NCBI GenBank assembly: GCA_047638395.1
Contig: JBLIMV010000004.1
Location: 148,599 to 212,598, forward strand
Origin: CAXBCP01 sp047638395
GTDB taxonomy: Bacteria; Pseudomonadota; Alphaproteobacteria; MPNO01; UBA830
Length of the DNA stretch: 64,000 nt
Reading direction: 5' to 3'
This document shows positions 18,139 to 26,444 of the stretch, one piece after another (within the stretch, counting starts at the first letter, position 1; the number at the start of each line of letters is the position of its first letter). A program made the translations under genes and the position numbers. The notes beneath the pieces are model-generated. The model saw only the letters and a program-made list of their open reading frames with translations, did not search any database and had not been told where the DNA came from.

Positions 18139-19215
18139 ATGTCCGACACAGCCCCAGTGGCACCCCGGCGGTTTTCCGCGGGCGAGCTTCGCGATTTTAT
18201 CGCCCGCGCACTGGCGCGCCTCGGCCTGCCGGAGACGGATGCTGCCGATTGCGCGCGCCTGATGGTGGATTCTGATCTTGCCGGGTTCGACACACACGGC
18301 ATTTTCCGCCTGTCGCAATACGTCAAACGCATCCGTGCCGGTGGCATCAACGTCACGCCCACGATCACCACCGTGACGGAGGCACCCGCCACCGCCGTGG
18401 TCGACGGCGATAACGCCATGGGGCACCTGGTGGTGCAATACGCCATGCGGCTCGCCATAGACAAGGCGCTGGAAACCGGCTGTGCCTGGGTCGGCGCGCG
18501 CGGATCCAACCATGCCGGTGCCGCGGCGACCTATGTATCGATGGCCGCCGAGAAAAACCTGATCGCGCTCTACGGCACCAATGGCAGCGCCAATCACATG
18601 GCGCCCTGGGGCAGTGCCGATCTGCTGCTCGGCACCAACCCGATTGCCGCAGCGATCCCGGCGGCAGAGGGATCGCCCGTGGTGATGGATATCGCGACCA
18701 CGGTGTCGTCGTTCGGCAAGGTGCGGACCGCCGCCCAGCGCGGCGAGGACCTGCCGGCCGACTGGATGATCGACCGCGACGGCAAGCCGATCACCGATTC
18801 ATCGCGCATCAAGGAAGGCATCCTGAACCCCATCGGCGGTCATAAGGGCTATGCCCTGTCGCTGGTCGTCGGCCTGCTGGCGGCCACGCTGTCGGGCGCA
18901 CAGATGGGGGTCGATGTCGAAGGCATGGGCGATGCCGAATACCAGAAGACGCCGGTGAATAACGGCCATTTCATGATCGTGGTCGACCCGGCGCGGTTCG
19001 GCGATGTGCTGGATTTCGGCCAGCGGGTCGATGCGGTCTCGGAGACCATGCGCAACGCCACACCGATGGCCGGTGTAGAGGACGTCCGCGTGCCGGGCGA
19101 TGGCCGCGCGGCCCATATCGAAGATTACACGGCGAACGGCGTGCCCCTGCATGGCGCGCTGATCGGCAACCTGAACACGCTTGCCGACGAGCTCGGCATA
19201 GCCTCATTAACGTAA
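18139..19215 (+). CDS. malate/L-lactate dehydrogenase family oxidoreductase (Ldh type 2)
   Basis: 358 residues from ATG 18139, chosen because GGGGGAGG stands 8 nt upstream; in-frame ATG 18082 lacks a ribosome site. The protein follows the YlbC/ComC/AllD family: SDLAGFDTHGIFRLSQYVKR near 51-70, SNHAGAAATYVSMAAE near 124, NGSANHMAPWG near 148, DIATTVSSFGKV near 184, and GGHKGYALSLVV near 231. The family reduces or oxidises 2-hydroxy/2-keto acids (malate, lactate, sulfolactate, ureidoglycolate) with NAD(P). The substrate is not determinable here. A perfect palindrome separates it from the downstream amidohydrolase gene on the same strand. Confidence 0.88.
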   Translation: MSDTAPVAPRRFSAGELRDFIARALARLGLPETDAADCARLMVDSDLAGFDTHGIFRLSQYVKRIRAGGINVTPTITTVTEAPATAVVDGDNAMGHLVVQYAMRLAIDKALETGCAWVGARGSNHAGAAATYVSMAAEKNLIALYGTNGSANHMAPWGSADLLLGTNPIAAAIPAAEGSPVVMDIATTVSSFGKVRTAAQRGEDLPADWMIDRDGKPITDSSRIKEGILNPIGGHKGYALSLVVGLLAATLSGAQMGVDVEGMGDAEYQKTPVNNGHFMIVVDPARFGDVLDFGQRVDAVSETMRNATPMAGVEDVRVPGDGRAAHIEDYTANGVPLHGALIGNLNTLADELGIASLT

Positions 19216-19225
19216 ACTAACGGCT

Positions 19226-19295
19226 CCAGCCCGCTCCCCCTCCCGGCCACCCATGGAATTATCCTTGTGGGTGGCCGGGAGGGGGAGCGGGCTGG
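19226..19295. repeat. perfect 28-bp inverted repeat, 14-nt loop
   Basis: Arm 1 (19226-19253, starts ccagcccgctccccctcccg) and arm 2 (19268-19295, starts tgggtggccgggagggggag) are exact reverse complements over 28 bp, with a 14-nt AT-rich loop between. It fills most of the gap between the Ldh-type gene (stop 19215) and the amidohydrolase (ATG 19324). In RNA it would form an extremely stable hairpin ending 28 nt before the start codon. There is no T-run after it. It is either an insertion-type palindromic repeat or a transcript-processing/attenuation element. Confidence 0.85.
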
Positions 19296-19323
19296 CGCAG
19301 AAACATACAGAAGGAACAAAATT

Positions 19324-20391
19324 ATGGCCGGCGCACAGCCTTACGTCTTCACCTCCGCCCGCCCACAGCCGGGCAGCGCTCCGAAAAAGCCGGATGCGTT
19401 CACCATCGACATTCACTGCCACGTGCATATCCCGGAAGCGGCGGAGCTTGCCCAGCCCTATTTCAAACCTGAAATGGAACCCGGCATCCTGTACGCCAAC
19501 GAGATGACGCGCGACATCAACATGCAGCAGAATATCGACCGCACGCCGCATCTGACCACCGTCGACCACCGGCTGATCGACATGGACAAGATGGGCATCG
19601 ATCTGCAAACCATCATTCCGCCGCCCTTCCAGGCCTATTACTGGCTGCCCGACGACGTCGCGATGAAGGCATCCGAGATCGTCAATAATGGCCTCGCCGA
19701 GATTGTCGACGACATGCCCGACCGGTTTGTCGCCTTCGGCAATATCCCGCTGCAGGATGTCGACATGGCGGTCGCCGAGCTGGAACGCGGCGTCAAAAAA
19801 CTGGGGCTGAAGGGCTTCCAGATCCTGACCAATGTAAACGGCTCCGAGATTTCAGACCCGCGTCTGGAACCGTTCTGGGCCAAGGCGCAGGAACTGGACA
19901 CGCTTATCTTCATCCACCCGAACGGCTTCACGTCGGCCGAGCGGTTCGAGGATCATTATTTCAACAACGTCATCGGCAACCCGCTGGAAACCACCGTTGC
20001 GGTTCACCGGCTGATTTTCGACGGCGTGATGGAACGCTATCCGAACCTGCGCATCCTGCTGGCCCATGGCGGCGGCTATCTGCCGGCCTATTCCGGGCGT
20101 ATTGATCATGTGTGGGGCGCGCGCGAAGACGGGCGGGCAAACCTGCCGAAGGCGCCGACGAGCTATCTGAAGAAAATGTGGCTCGACACCGTTGTGTTCA
20201 CGCCGCACCAGCTCAAATACCTGATCGAGCAATACGGCACCGACAAGATCGTTATGGGCACCGACTATCCCTATGACATGGGCGATTATAACCCGGTCGA
20301 ACTGGTCGACCTGGTGGACACGCTGGACAGCACCGACAAGGCCGCAATCTGGGGCGGGAACGCCAAATCGCTGCTGAAGATGGAAGACTAG
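19324..20391 (+). CDS. amidohydrolase family protein (ACMSD-like, PF04909 type)
   Basis: 355 residues from ATG 19324 with GAAGGA upstream; an in-frame start at 19267 would lie in the palindrome and is rejected. Metal-binding residues of the ACMSD-type amidohydrolases are visible: IDIHCHVHI near residue 30, FIHPNG near 198, LAHGGGYLPAY near 243 and the C-terminal GTDYPYDMGDY near 313. Family members decarboxylate or hydrolyse aromatic-derived acids (ACMS, gamma-resorcylate, OMA) using zinc or manganese. The actual substrate is unknown. It shares the strand with the Ldh-type dehydrogenase and may belong to the same catabolic unit despite the intervening palindrome. Confidence 0.88.
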   Translation: MAGAQPYVFTSARPQPGSAPKKPDAFTIDIHCHVHIPEAAELAQPYFKPEMEPGILYANEMTRDINMQQNIDRTPHLTTVDHRLIDMDKMGIDLQTIIPPPFQAYYWLPDDVAMKASEIVNNGLAEIVDDMPDRFVAFGNIPLQDVDMAVAELERGVKKLGLKGFQILTNVNGSEISDPRLEPFWAKAQELDTLIFIHPNGFTSAERFEDHYFNNVIGNPLETTVAVHRLIFDGVMERYPNLRILLAHGGGYLPAYSGRIDHVWGAREDGRANLPKAPTSYLKKMWLDTVVFTPHQLKYLIEQYGTDKIVMGTDYPYDMGDYNPVELVDLVDTLDSTDKAAIWGGNAKSLLKMED

Positions 20392-20411
20392 GCTTTCAGG
20401 TCAAACGGCCC

Positions 20412-20440
20412 GATCAGGCGGCCCGATCGGTCGCCTGATC
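20412..20440 (+). terminator. hairpin terminator after the amidohydrolase gene
   Basis: A 9-bp stem gatcaggcg (20412-20420) / cgcctgatc (20432-20440), with 11-nt loop, is followed by ttcctctt. It begins 20 bp after the amidohydrolase stop and lies within the last codons of the convergent chemoreceptor gene. Confidence 0.6.
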
Positions 20441-22642
20441 TTCCTCTTCATCCACCACCGCTTTGGCTGACGAGCGACCGACGGCCTCGCCGCGCACGAG
20501 GTTCTCGAAGGAATTGATCTCTTTCATGAACTTCTCGAACAGGGTCGACATCTCGTCGGTCTCACGGGACAGCGAATCTGCCGAGGTCGACATACTTTCC
20601 GCCGCCTCATTTGTCTGAGACGCAGCACTACTGACCGATTCCATATTGCCGGTCACATCCTTGGTAAGGGACGCCGCGCCGGTCGCACTTGTAGCGATCT
20701 CTTCAGTCGCCAGTTTTTGCTGATCTGCCGCTTCGACGATCGAACTGGTGCCCGTTGCGATCTGTTCGATCGTCCCGCCGATCTGACCAATGGATTCGAC
20801 GGCCTCACCGGCGGCGGCCTGAATTGCCGCGACCTGTGATGAGATTTCCTCTGTCGCGCGGGCCGTCTGATCGGCCAGCGATTTGACTTCCGTCGCGACA
20901 ACCGCGAACCCCTTGCCGGCTTCTCCCGCCCGGGCGGCCTCGATCGTCGCGTTGAGGGCCAGCAGATTGGTCTGGCTGGCGATCTCGTTGATAAGCGAGA
21001 CGACCTCGCCGATTTTTTCAGCGGCTTCATCAAGCGTCGCCACACCTTCCTTGGCGCGGTTCGCTTCGTCGACAGCGGCAGCCGTGATTTTTCGGTTATC
21101 CTCGATGATCCGCACGATCTCCTGACCGGAGGCGGAAAGTTCCTCGGCAGCAGCGGCGACTGTCTCAACATTTGACGTCGCCTGATCCGCGGCTTTCGAA
21201 ACCGCACCGGACTGCTCGGATGTCTGTGTCGCGTTATCGCGAATGACGCTCGCCGAGCTATGGACGTCCCCGGCGGCCGCAGACAGCGTTGTCATGCCGG
21301 CTGAAATCCGATGCTCATAAGCACGGCAGATGAGCTTCATGTAGACAGCGCGCTCCGCCGCCTCCTCGCTGTCGACTGCCACTTCTGCCGCTCTCGCAAC
21401 TTCAGCTTCTTTCACCGCCGCGATAGCGTCTTCCATTTCCTTGCGGGCGTTCTGTTCACGCACCTCAAGTTCACCCTGAAAACCGCGAATTTTTTCGCCG
21501 TTCTCCTTGAAGACCTGAACCGTTGCCGCCATTTCACCGAATTCGTCCCGCCGATCTCTATCGGGTACATCGACGTCACGCTCGTCGGACGCGAGGCGCT
21601 GCATCACACCGGTAAGCCGGGAAACAGGTCCAACAATAGAGCCGATCACCTGCCACGAGATGTAGCCGGTCAGAAGGAGAATTGCGGCAAGGCTGGCGGC
21701 ATAAATATACAGCGCCTGCCAGGCATCGTTGTGAACCTTAACAGCGCCGGCCAGAAGCTCGTTGGCGGCAGTGTCTTCGACGCGTTTCATCAGGTCAATC
21801 TTCGCCGTAATCGTTGCGAACCATTTGCCTGCCTGAACACCCAGGGTTCCCGCGACGGGGCTTGCGAGAGCAATCTTGCGCAACTGGCCCACGGCCGTGG
21901 ATTCGGGTGAGGCGATCACCGTGTGATAGGCCTTGGTGGCTTCCGGACCGGCGCTGAGTTCGAATTGATGGAAATACGTGTTCTGCATGGCAATCAGACC
22001 GACAAACCGCTGATAGATGCCGGGTGCGAATTTACCGGCACCGAACCCGCCTGCCCCCATCGCCCGCTCGATTCCGGCGCGCTCCTTGCCCTGAAGGAAA
22101 GCCGTATAGCTGTAGATGGATGCCAGAATACGGGCGTTATCGGTCAGGCTGTACATCTCTTCGGTAATGCTGAGCAGCCCGCCAATGGTGGACGTGTAAT
22201 ATTTCGCCATCTGCGGAATAGTCGCCAAGATACCGTCGACCGAGCCACGCATCATGGACAGATTTTTAAGAGCCGCGCGCGATTTCTCAACACGGGCAGC
22301 AATCGATGTTCCGAACGATGTGGCATCGAACGCATCGAGTGTCGCGATCAGGGCCGTCAATTTCTCGTCCGTCGCTTTACGTTGGCCGGGCAGTTTATCC
22401 GCGAAGTTCTTGCCCTTGCTGCCGATAAACCCGGCGGACATGCCGCGCTCTTTCTGCATTTCATGAACAAGCGCACTCGCCGTTTCGCCAACATCGATAA
22501 GCTCAACGATCTTTCCCGAGCTGTGAACGAGCGCTTGTTTGGTCAGGAGGCCCTGTGCCGCAAAAAACAGGACGGCAAATAGCGGAATCGCAATTACCAG
22601 GCGGATGCGCCAGCTAACGTTCAGGGAATCGAAATGTGCCAT
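20414..22642 (-). CDS. methyl-accepting chemotaxis protein with NIT sensor domain
   Basis: 742 residues. Transmembrane helix 1 is at about 12-32; the periplasmic part (about 35-300) begins LVHEMQKERGMSAGFIGSKG, the signature of the NIT (nitrate/nitrite-sensing, PF08376) domain; helix 2 is near 310-332; a HAMP linker follows (to about 385). The cytoplasmic signalling domain (about 450-700) contains the near-invariant hairpin tip, seen as EIASQTNLLALNATIEAARA and GFAVVATEVKSLADQTARA. It should sense a small ligand, possibly nitrate or nitrite, and signal to CheA. No che genes are in the window. There is no CheR-docking pentapeptide at the C-terminus, which ends DQATDRAA. Confidence 0.92.
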   Translation of the reverse strand: MAHFDSLNVSWRIRLVIAIPLFAVLFFAAQGLLTKQALVHSSGKIVELIDVGETASALVHEMQKERGMSAGFIGSKGKNFADKLPGQRKATDEKLTALIATLDAFDATSFGTSIAARVEKSRAALKNLSMMRGSVDGILATIPQMAKYYTSTIGGLLSITEEMYSLTDNARILASIYSYTAFLQGKERAGIERAMGAGGFGAGKFAPGIYQRFVGLIAMQNTYFHQFELSAGPEATKAYHTVIASPESTAVGQLRKIALASPVAGTLGVQAGKWFATITAKIDLMKRVEDTAANELLAGAVKVHNDAWQALYIYAASLAAILLLTGYISWQVIGSIVGPVSRLTGVMQRLASDERDVDVPDRDRRDEFGEMAATVQVFKENGEKIRGFQGELEVREQNARKEMEDAIAAVKEAEVARAAEVAVDSEEAAERAVYMKLICRAYEHRISAGMTTLSAAAGDVHSSASVIRDNATQTSEQSGAVSKAADQATSNVETVAAAAEELSASGQEIVRIIEDNRKITAAAVDEANRAKEGVATLDEAAEKIGEVVSLINEIASQTNLLALNATIEAARAGEAGKGFAVVATEVKSLADQTARATEEISSQVAAIQAAAGEAVESIGQIGGTIEQIATGTSSIVEAADQQKLATEEIATSATGAASLTKDVTGNMESVSSAASQTNEAAESMSTSADSLSRETDEMSTLFEKFMKEINSFENLVRGEAVGRSSAKAVVDEEEDQATDRAA

Positions 22643-22762
22643 TGGGTAGACTCTTCATTTGCAAAATACTGTTCATTCGAACCTGCCACCCGCTCGAACA
22701 AGGTGTAAATCTCAGCCAAAACTCTTTAAAAAGTCTTCAAATTGAGGGAAAAGTAATACATT

Positions 22763-22776
22763 GGTATCTTGATACC
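22763..22776. promoter_or_regulatory. short palindrome upstream of the periplasmic selenoprotein gene
   Basis: ggtatc/gatacc separated by 2 nt lies in the 239-bp divergent gap between the chemoreceptor and the UGA-containing peroxiredoxin-like gene. It could be an operator for either; the only support is symmetry and position. Confidence 0.25.
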
Positions 22777-22881
22777 CCAAAAGCCAGTCCACACGATTTG
22801 TTGAATCGATTGCCCGCACCGGGCTTAGTAGATTTGTTAATACTGATTAGAATTGGTCGACGAGACAAAAAGGATCGAAGC

Positions 22882-23493
22882 GTGCGGAAACCGAACCACA
22901 TCATCAGCTCTGTACTTGTCGCCGGCATCCTGCTGGCGACGGGCCTGGTTTCCCCGCCCGTTCAGGCGGCGGCCGACACGTCAACGTACGACACGCTCAA
23001 AGCCGGGCCCGCCGTCGGCATGAAGATCCCGCACGACCTTAAAACCGTCGATCATCAGAACCAGCATCAGGATTTCAAATCCCTGGCCCATAGCAGGGGG
23101 CTGGTGATCCTGTTCTCGCGATCGCTGGACTGGTGACCTCACTGCAAGATCCAGGCGGTCGCCTGGAACCCCAAGATCAAGGAATTTCGCGCGCTCGGCT
23201 ATAACGTCGCCCTCGTCACGCATGACAAACCGGCAGCGCTGAAGCGTTTCGCAGATGCCCGGAATATCGGGTACACGCTGCTGTCCGACGCAAAGGCCGC
23301 CATCATTCCCGCCTTCGGGATCGCCAACCCGCAGTTTCCGAAAGGCAGTTCGTGGTACGGCGTCGCCCTGCCAATCATCTTCGTCGTCGGCAAGGACGGC
23401 GTGATCCGCCACCGGTTTTCGATCCGGAACTATCAGGACCGGCCGGAGGCCGACACGATCCTCGACGTGCTGCGCAAAGACGCGAAGGGCTAA
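22882..23493 (+). CDS. periplasmic peroxiredoxin-like selenoprotein (Sec at TGA 23134-23136)
   Basis: 203 residues when the in-frame TGA at 23134-23136 is read as selenocysteine (U85). The start is GTG 22882 with AAAAAGGA upstream, followed by a signal peptide (about 1-30, ending VQAAA), so the product is exported. Downstream of the TGA the same frame continues 118 codons with clear AhpC/TSA-fold sequence. The active site reads LFSRSLDW-U-PHCK, matching the family pattern in which a cysteine usually stands at the U position, with C88 as the second redox residue. Later parts (NVALVTHDKP, GYTLLSDAKAAI, PIIFVVGKDGVIRHRF) are typical of thiol-specific peroxidases. A SECIS-like hairpin follows at 23150-23167. 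It convergently abuts the orphan coxL-like gene (8-bp gap). Read as a normal stop, it would leave an 84-residue stub without a catalytic centre. Confidence 0.88.
23150..23167 (+). promoter_or_regulatory. bacterial SECIS-like hairpin
   Basis: A 7-bp perfect stem tccaggc/gcctgga with loop ggtc begins 13 nt after the TGA at 23134. Bacterial SECIS elements lie about 11-16 nt after UGA and carry G in the first two loop positions; the loop GGUC resembles that of the E. coli fdhF element. It would be bound by the C-terminal winged helices of SelB. Confidence 0.75.
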
Positions 23494-23501
23494 CCTGAAA
23501 G

Positions 23502-25826
23502 TTAAGTCGCCGCGGGAATTCCCCGGCGCACGATATCGACAAGTGTTGCAGGTTTGACCGGATAGTCGGTCAGACGTGCCCCGAACGGTTCCAGCGCATT
23601 CTCCACCGCCGACACAATCGCTGCCGCCGCCGGAACGGTGCCGGTCTCGCCGACACCCTTTACGCCCAGTGGATTGAGCGGCGACGGCGAGTTCTCATAG
23701 ATCATGTCGATATGGGGTAACTCTGTCGCCGTCGGCATCAGATATTCGCCGAAATTGGTGGTCAACGGCTGGCCTTTGTCGTCATAGCCCATCCATTCAT
23801 ACAGCGCATTGCCGATGCCGTGGACGACGCCGCCGGCGATCTGGCCGTCAACGATCATCGGGTTGATCAGGTTGCCGCAATCGCTGACGACGACGTAATT
23901 GCAAAACGATACCGCCCCCGTGCCGATATCGACCTCGACCTCGACCGCCTGAACGCCGTTGCTGTAGGTCAGTGCCGATGGTTTAAAACTGATATCGGCT
24001 TCGAGTCCCGGCTCCACGCCCTTGGGCATGGAATAGCCCGGTGCGCCGGCCGCCATCTCTGCGACCTGTTTCAGGGTCACCGACAGGTCTGCGCCTTTCA
24101 CCCGCACTTTGCCATCGGCGAGTTCCAGGTCGTCTTCCGCCGCTTCGAGCAGGTGTGCCGCCAATTTGATAACCTTGCGCCGCACCTCCTGCGCCGACAT
24201 ATGCACGGAAGATCCCGCCGTCACCGTCTGGCGGCTTGCAAACCCGCCGAGGCCGAGCGCGATGGTCCTCGTATCGCCGGAGATCACCTCTATTTCTTCA
24301 ATCGGCACGCCGAGCTGTTCCGACGTCACCTGCGACAGCATGGTTTTCAGCCCCTGCCCCATGGCCAGCGCGCCGGTGAACACCCGCACCTTGCCGGATC
24401 GCTCGATCCGGACCGCGCCCGATTCAAACGGTCCCCGCCCGGTCCCTTTCAGGCTGTTGGCAAGACCAATCCCGAGATAACGCCCTTCGGCGCGCGCCGC
24501 CGCCTGACGTGCCGCGAACCCGGCATAGTCGATGCGGTCCAGCGCGATCTGCTGACATTTCCGGAAATCGCCGCTATCGGCCTGTACCGGTGAGCCGGCG
24601 CGGGTTTTCAGCGGTGTCTCATAAGGCATCAGTTCGACCGGGATCAGATTCCGGTGGCGGATTTCCGCCCGGTCGATGCCCAGCCCCTGCGCGGCGCGAT
24701 CCAGCAGGCGCTCCATCGTGTAATTGCCTTCGGGGTAACCGGCCCCCCGGACCGGCGCCGCGGCCACGGCGTTGGTCTCGACCACATGCACGTCGATATC
24801 GTAATTGGGCACGATGTAGGGCCCCGGCACGCCGGTCGACGCGTTATACGCCATGTTGATGCCCTGCGGCGTGTACGCACCCTGATCGCTGAGCATGGAG
24901 CCCCGCACGGCAAGGACTCGCCCGTCGCCATCGGTCGCGATCTCCATCGTCCAGTCCTGTTCGCGCTCCTGGATCGCCGCGACGAAATGTTCGCGCCGGT
25001 CCTCGATCCATTTCACCGGTGCGTCGAGCAGTTTTGACGCCAGCGCCACGGCGATCTCTTCGCTATAGGCGATATATTTCGACCCGAACCCGCCACCGAC
25101 ATCCGGCGCGACGACGCGCAGGTGACCCTCGTCCATATCGAACAGCCGCACCATCGCCGACCGCACTTCGTGTGACATCTGGGTCGATGACCAGAGCGTG
25201 ATCGCATCATCCAGTGCATCGTAACGCGCCACCGCGCCCCGGCCCTCGATCGGATGCGCCGCACCCCGGTGCTGGATAAACCGTTCCTGGAAGACATGGG
25301 GTGCATCGGCAAAAACGGTATCCGTATCGCCATAGGACTGCTGGAACCGGGTGAGCACGTTGTCACTGGTACCCTGGTGGACCAGCGGCGCGTCGTCTGC
25401 AAAGGCCGCGGCACAGCCTGCGACGGACGGCAACGGCTCGTAATCCACCTCAACCAGCACCATGGCATCTTCGGCCTGATACCGCGTATCGGCAATAACA
25501 AGAGCGACCACCTCACCGACATGGCAGACTTCTTCGCCCGCAAGGAGCCAGGGGGTAACGTCCGGTCCGAAATCAGCAGTCGGGAACTGAAGCGGCAGGC
25601 GGCCCTCAACAATGTGGGGCAGGAAATCGGCCAGCGTGTAGATCGCCCGGATGCCCGGCGCCAACATCGCAGCGGACGTATCGATCGATTTTATTAATGC
25701 ATGCGGATGCGGACTGCGCAGGAAGGCTGCCTGCAACATCCCTGCAAGATGGATATCATCGACGAACGTGCCTTTGCCCCGCAGCAAGGCAGGGTCTTCG
25801 ATACGTTTCAGACTTTCCCCAATCAC
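23502..25826 (-). CDS. xanthine dehydrogenase/CoxL-family molybdopterin-binding subunit, stand-alone
   Basis: 774 residues. The N-terminus IGESLKRIEDPALLRGKGTFVDDI is the usual CoxL start, and molybdopterin-contact motifs follow: APDVGGGFGSK near 240, APVRGAGYPEGNYTMERLLD near 355, TGALAMGQGLKTMLSQV near 490, and GVGETGTVPAAAAIVSA near 730 with the catalytic Glu. The loop PVRGAGY is of the form II kind (RGAGR-like), not the AYxCSFR of true CO dehydrogenase, so CO oxidation is unlikely. Unusually, no FAD (CoxM) or 2Fe-2S (CoxS) subunit is beside it. Either it pairs with subunits elsewhere, such as those at 45057-46408, or it uses other carriers. The substrate is unknown. Confidence 0.88.
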   Translation of the reverse strand: MIGESLKRIEDPALLRGKGTFVDDIHLAGMLQAAFLRSPHPHALIKSIDTSAAMLAPGIRAIYTLADFLPHIVEGRLPLQFPTADFGPDVTPWLLAGEEVCHVGEVVALVIADTRYQAEDAMVLVEVDYEPLPSVAGCAAAFADDAPLVHQGTSDNVLTRFQQSYGDTDTVFADAPHVFQERFIQHRGAAHPIEGRGAVARYDALDDAITLWSSTQMSHEVRSAMVRLFDMDEGHLRVVAPDVGGGFGSKYIAYSEEIAVALASKLLDAPVKWIEDRREHFVAAIQEREQDWTMEIATDGDGRVLAVRGSMLSDQGAYTPQGINMAYNASTGVPGPYIVPNYDIDVHVVETNAVAAAPVRGAGYPEGNYTMERLLDRAAQGLGIDRAEIRHRNLIPVELMPYETPLKTRAGSPVQADSGDFRKCQQIALDRIDYAGFAARQAAARAEGRYLGIGLANSLKGTGRGPFESGAVRIERSGKVRVFTGALAMGQGLKTMLSQVTSEQLGVPIEEIEVISGDTRTIALGLGGFASRQTVTAGSSVHMSAQEVRRKVIKLAAHLLEAAEDDLELADGKVRVKGADLSVTLKQVAEMAAGAPGYSMPKGVEPGLEADISFKPSALTYSNGVQAVEVEVDIGTGAVSFCNYVVVSDCGNLINPMIVDGQIAGGVVHGIGNALYEWMGYDDKGQPLTTNFGEYLMPTATELPHIDMIYENSPSPLNPLGVKGVGETGTVPAAAAIVSAVENALEPFGARLTDYPVKPATLVDIVRRGIPAAT

Positions 25827-25919
25827 CGGCTTACCCCTGATCTGTTTCGTAAAAATCTAGCACAGCTGAGCCGTCTGCCCCATAACGGGTTATCACCGAC
25901 GTAACGAAAGAAATCAAAA

Positions 25920-26387
25920 ATGAACATCATTTCGCTGAAACAGGCAGACATCATCATCGACGCCATATTCGAAAAAAGCCGGGAGCTGAATTTGCGCCCG
26001 ATGACCGCCGTCGTGGTCGAGCCGGGAAATGTGGTCAAAGCGTTCAAAAAGGAAGATCACGCCTCTGCCCTAAGGCTGGAAATGGCACTCGGAAAAACCT
26101 ATGCAGCGCTTGCGCTGGGCAGGTCTTCCAGCCTTGTTCAGGTCCGCGCCGAGGAACGCCCGTACTTCATGAAGTTTATCGATGACGCGTCGGAGAAACA
26201 GGTCTTTGCCGAAGGCGGTGGGCGCCTGATCCGAAACGAGGACGGCGACGTGATCGGTGCGGTTGGCGTTACCGGCGACCGCCAGGACGTTGACGAAGAG
26301 ATGGCCGCCCACGGCATTCACGCCGCCGGGCTGAAAACCGACGAAGACTGTGCCGAGTTGGGCCAGCTGGTACGGCTGGATAACTGA
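25920..26387 (+). CDS. GlcG/HbpS family (DUF336) protein
   Basis: 155 residues. The sequence pattern matches DUF336: LKQADIIIDAIFEKSREL at the start, TAVVVEPGNVVKAFKKEDHAS, MALGKTYAALALGRSS and GGGRLIRNEDGDVIGAVGVTG. Known members include haem-degrading HbpS and GlcG of the glycolate locus, with the common fold binding haem or small ligands. No signal peptide is seen, so it is cytoplasmic. It is divergent from the orphan CoxL-like gene, 93 bp apart; DUF336 genes often accompany oxidoreductases of unknown substrate. Function remains unassigned. Confidence 0.85.
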   Translation: MNIISLKQADIIIDAIFEKSRELNLRPMTAVVVEPGNVVKAFKKEDHASALRLEMALGKTYAALALGRSSSLVQVRAEERPYFMKFIDDASEKQVFAEGGGRLIRNEDGDVIGAVGVTGDRQDVDEEMAAHGIHAAGLKTDEDCAELGQLVRLDN

Positions 26388-26444
26388 CCGCCACGACTGG
26401 ACCCCGGCACAAGGACGGGGTGACAGTAAGTTTCTGGACTTACG

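Noticed and set aside
23134..23136. TGA codons at 23134, 50605, 51277 and 54326 as pseudogene stops or sequencing errors
   Set aside because: Four independent errors all placing TGA, never TAA or TAG, exactly at the redox-active residue, each with a downstream hairpin and with selABC nearby, is far less likely than selenocysteine.
26402..26420. ccccg/cgggg hairpin after the GlcG-like gene as terminator
   Set aside because: Only 5 bp and no T-run; more likely a fragment of a repeat.
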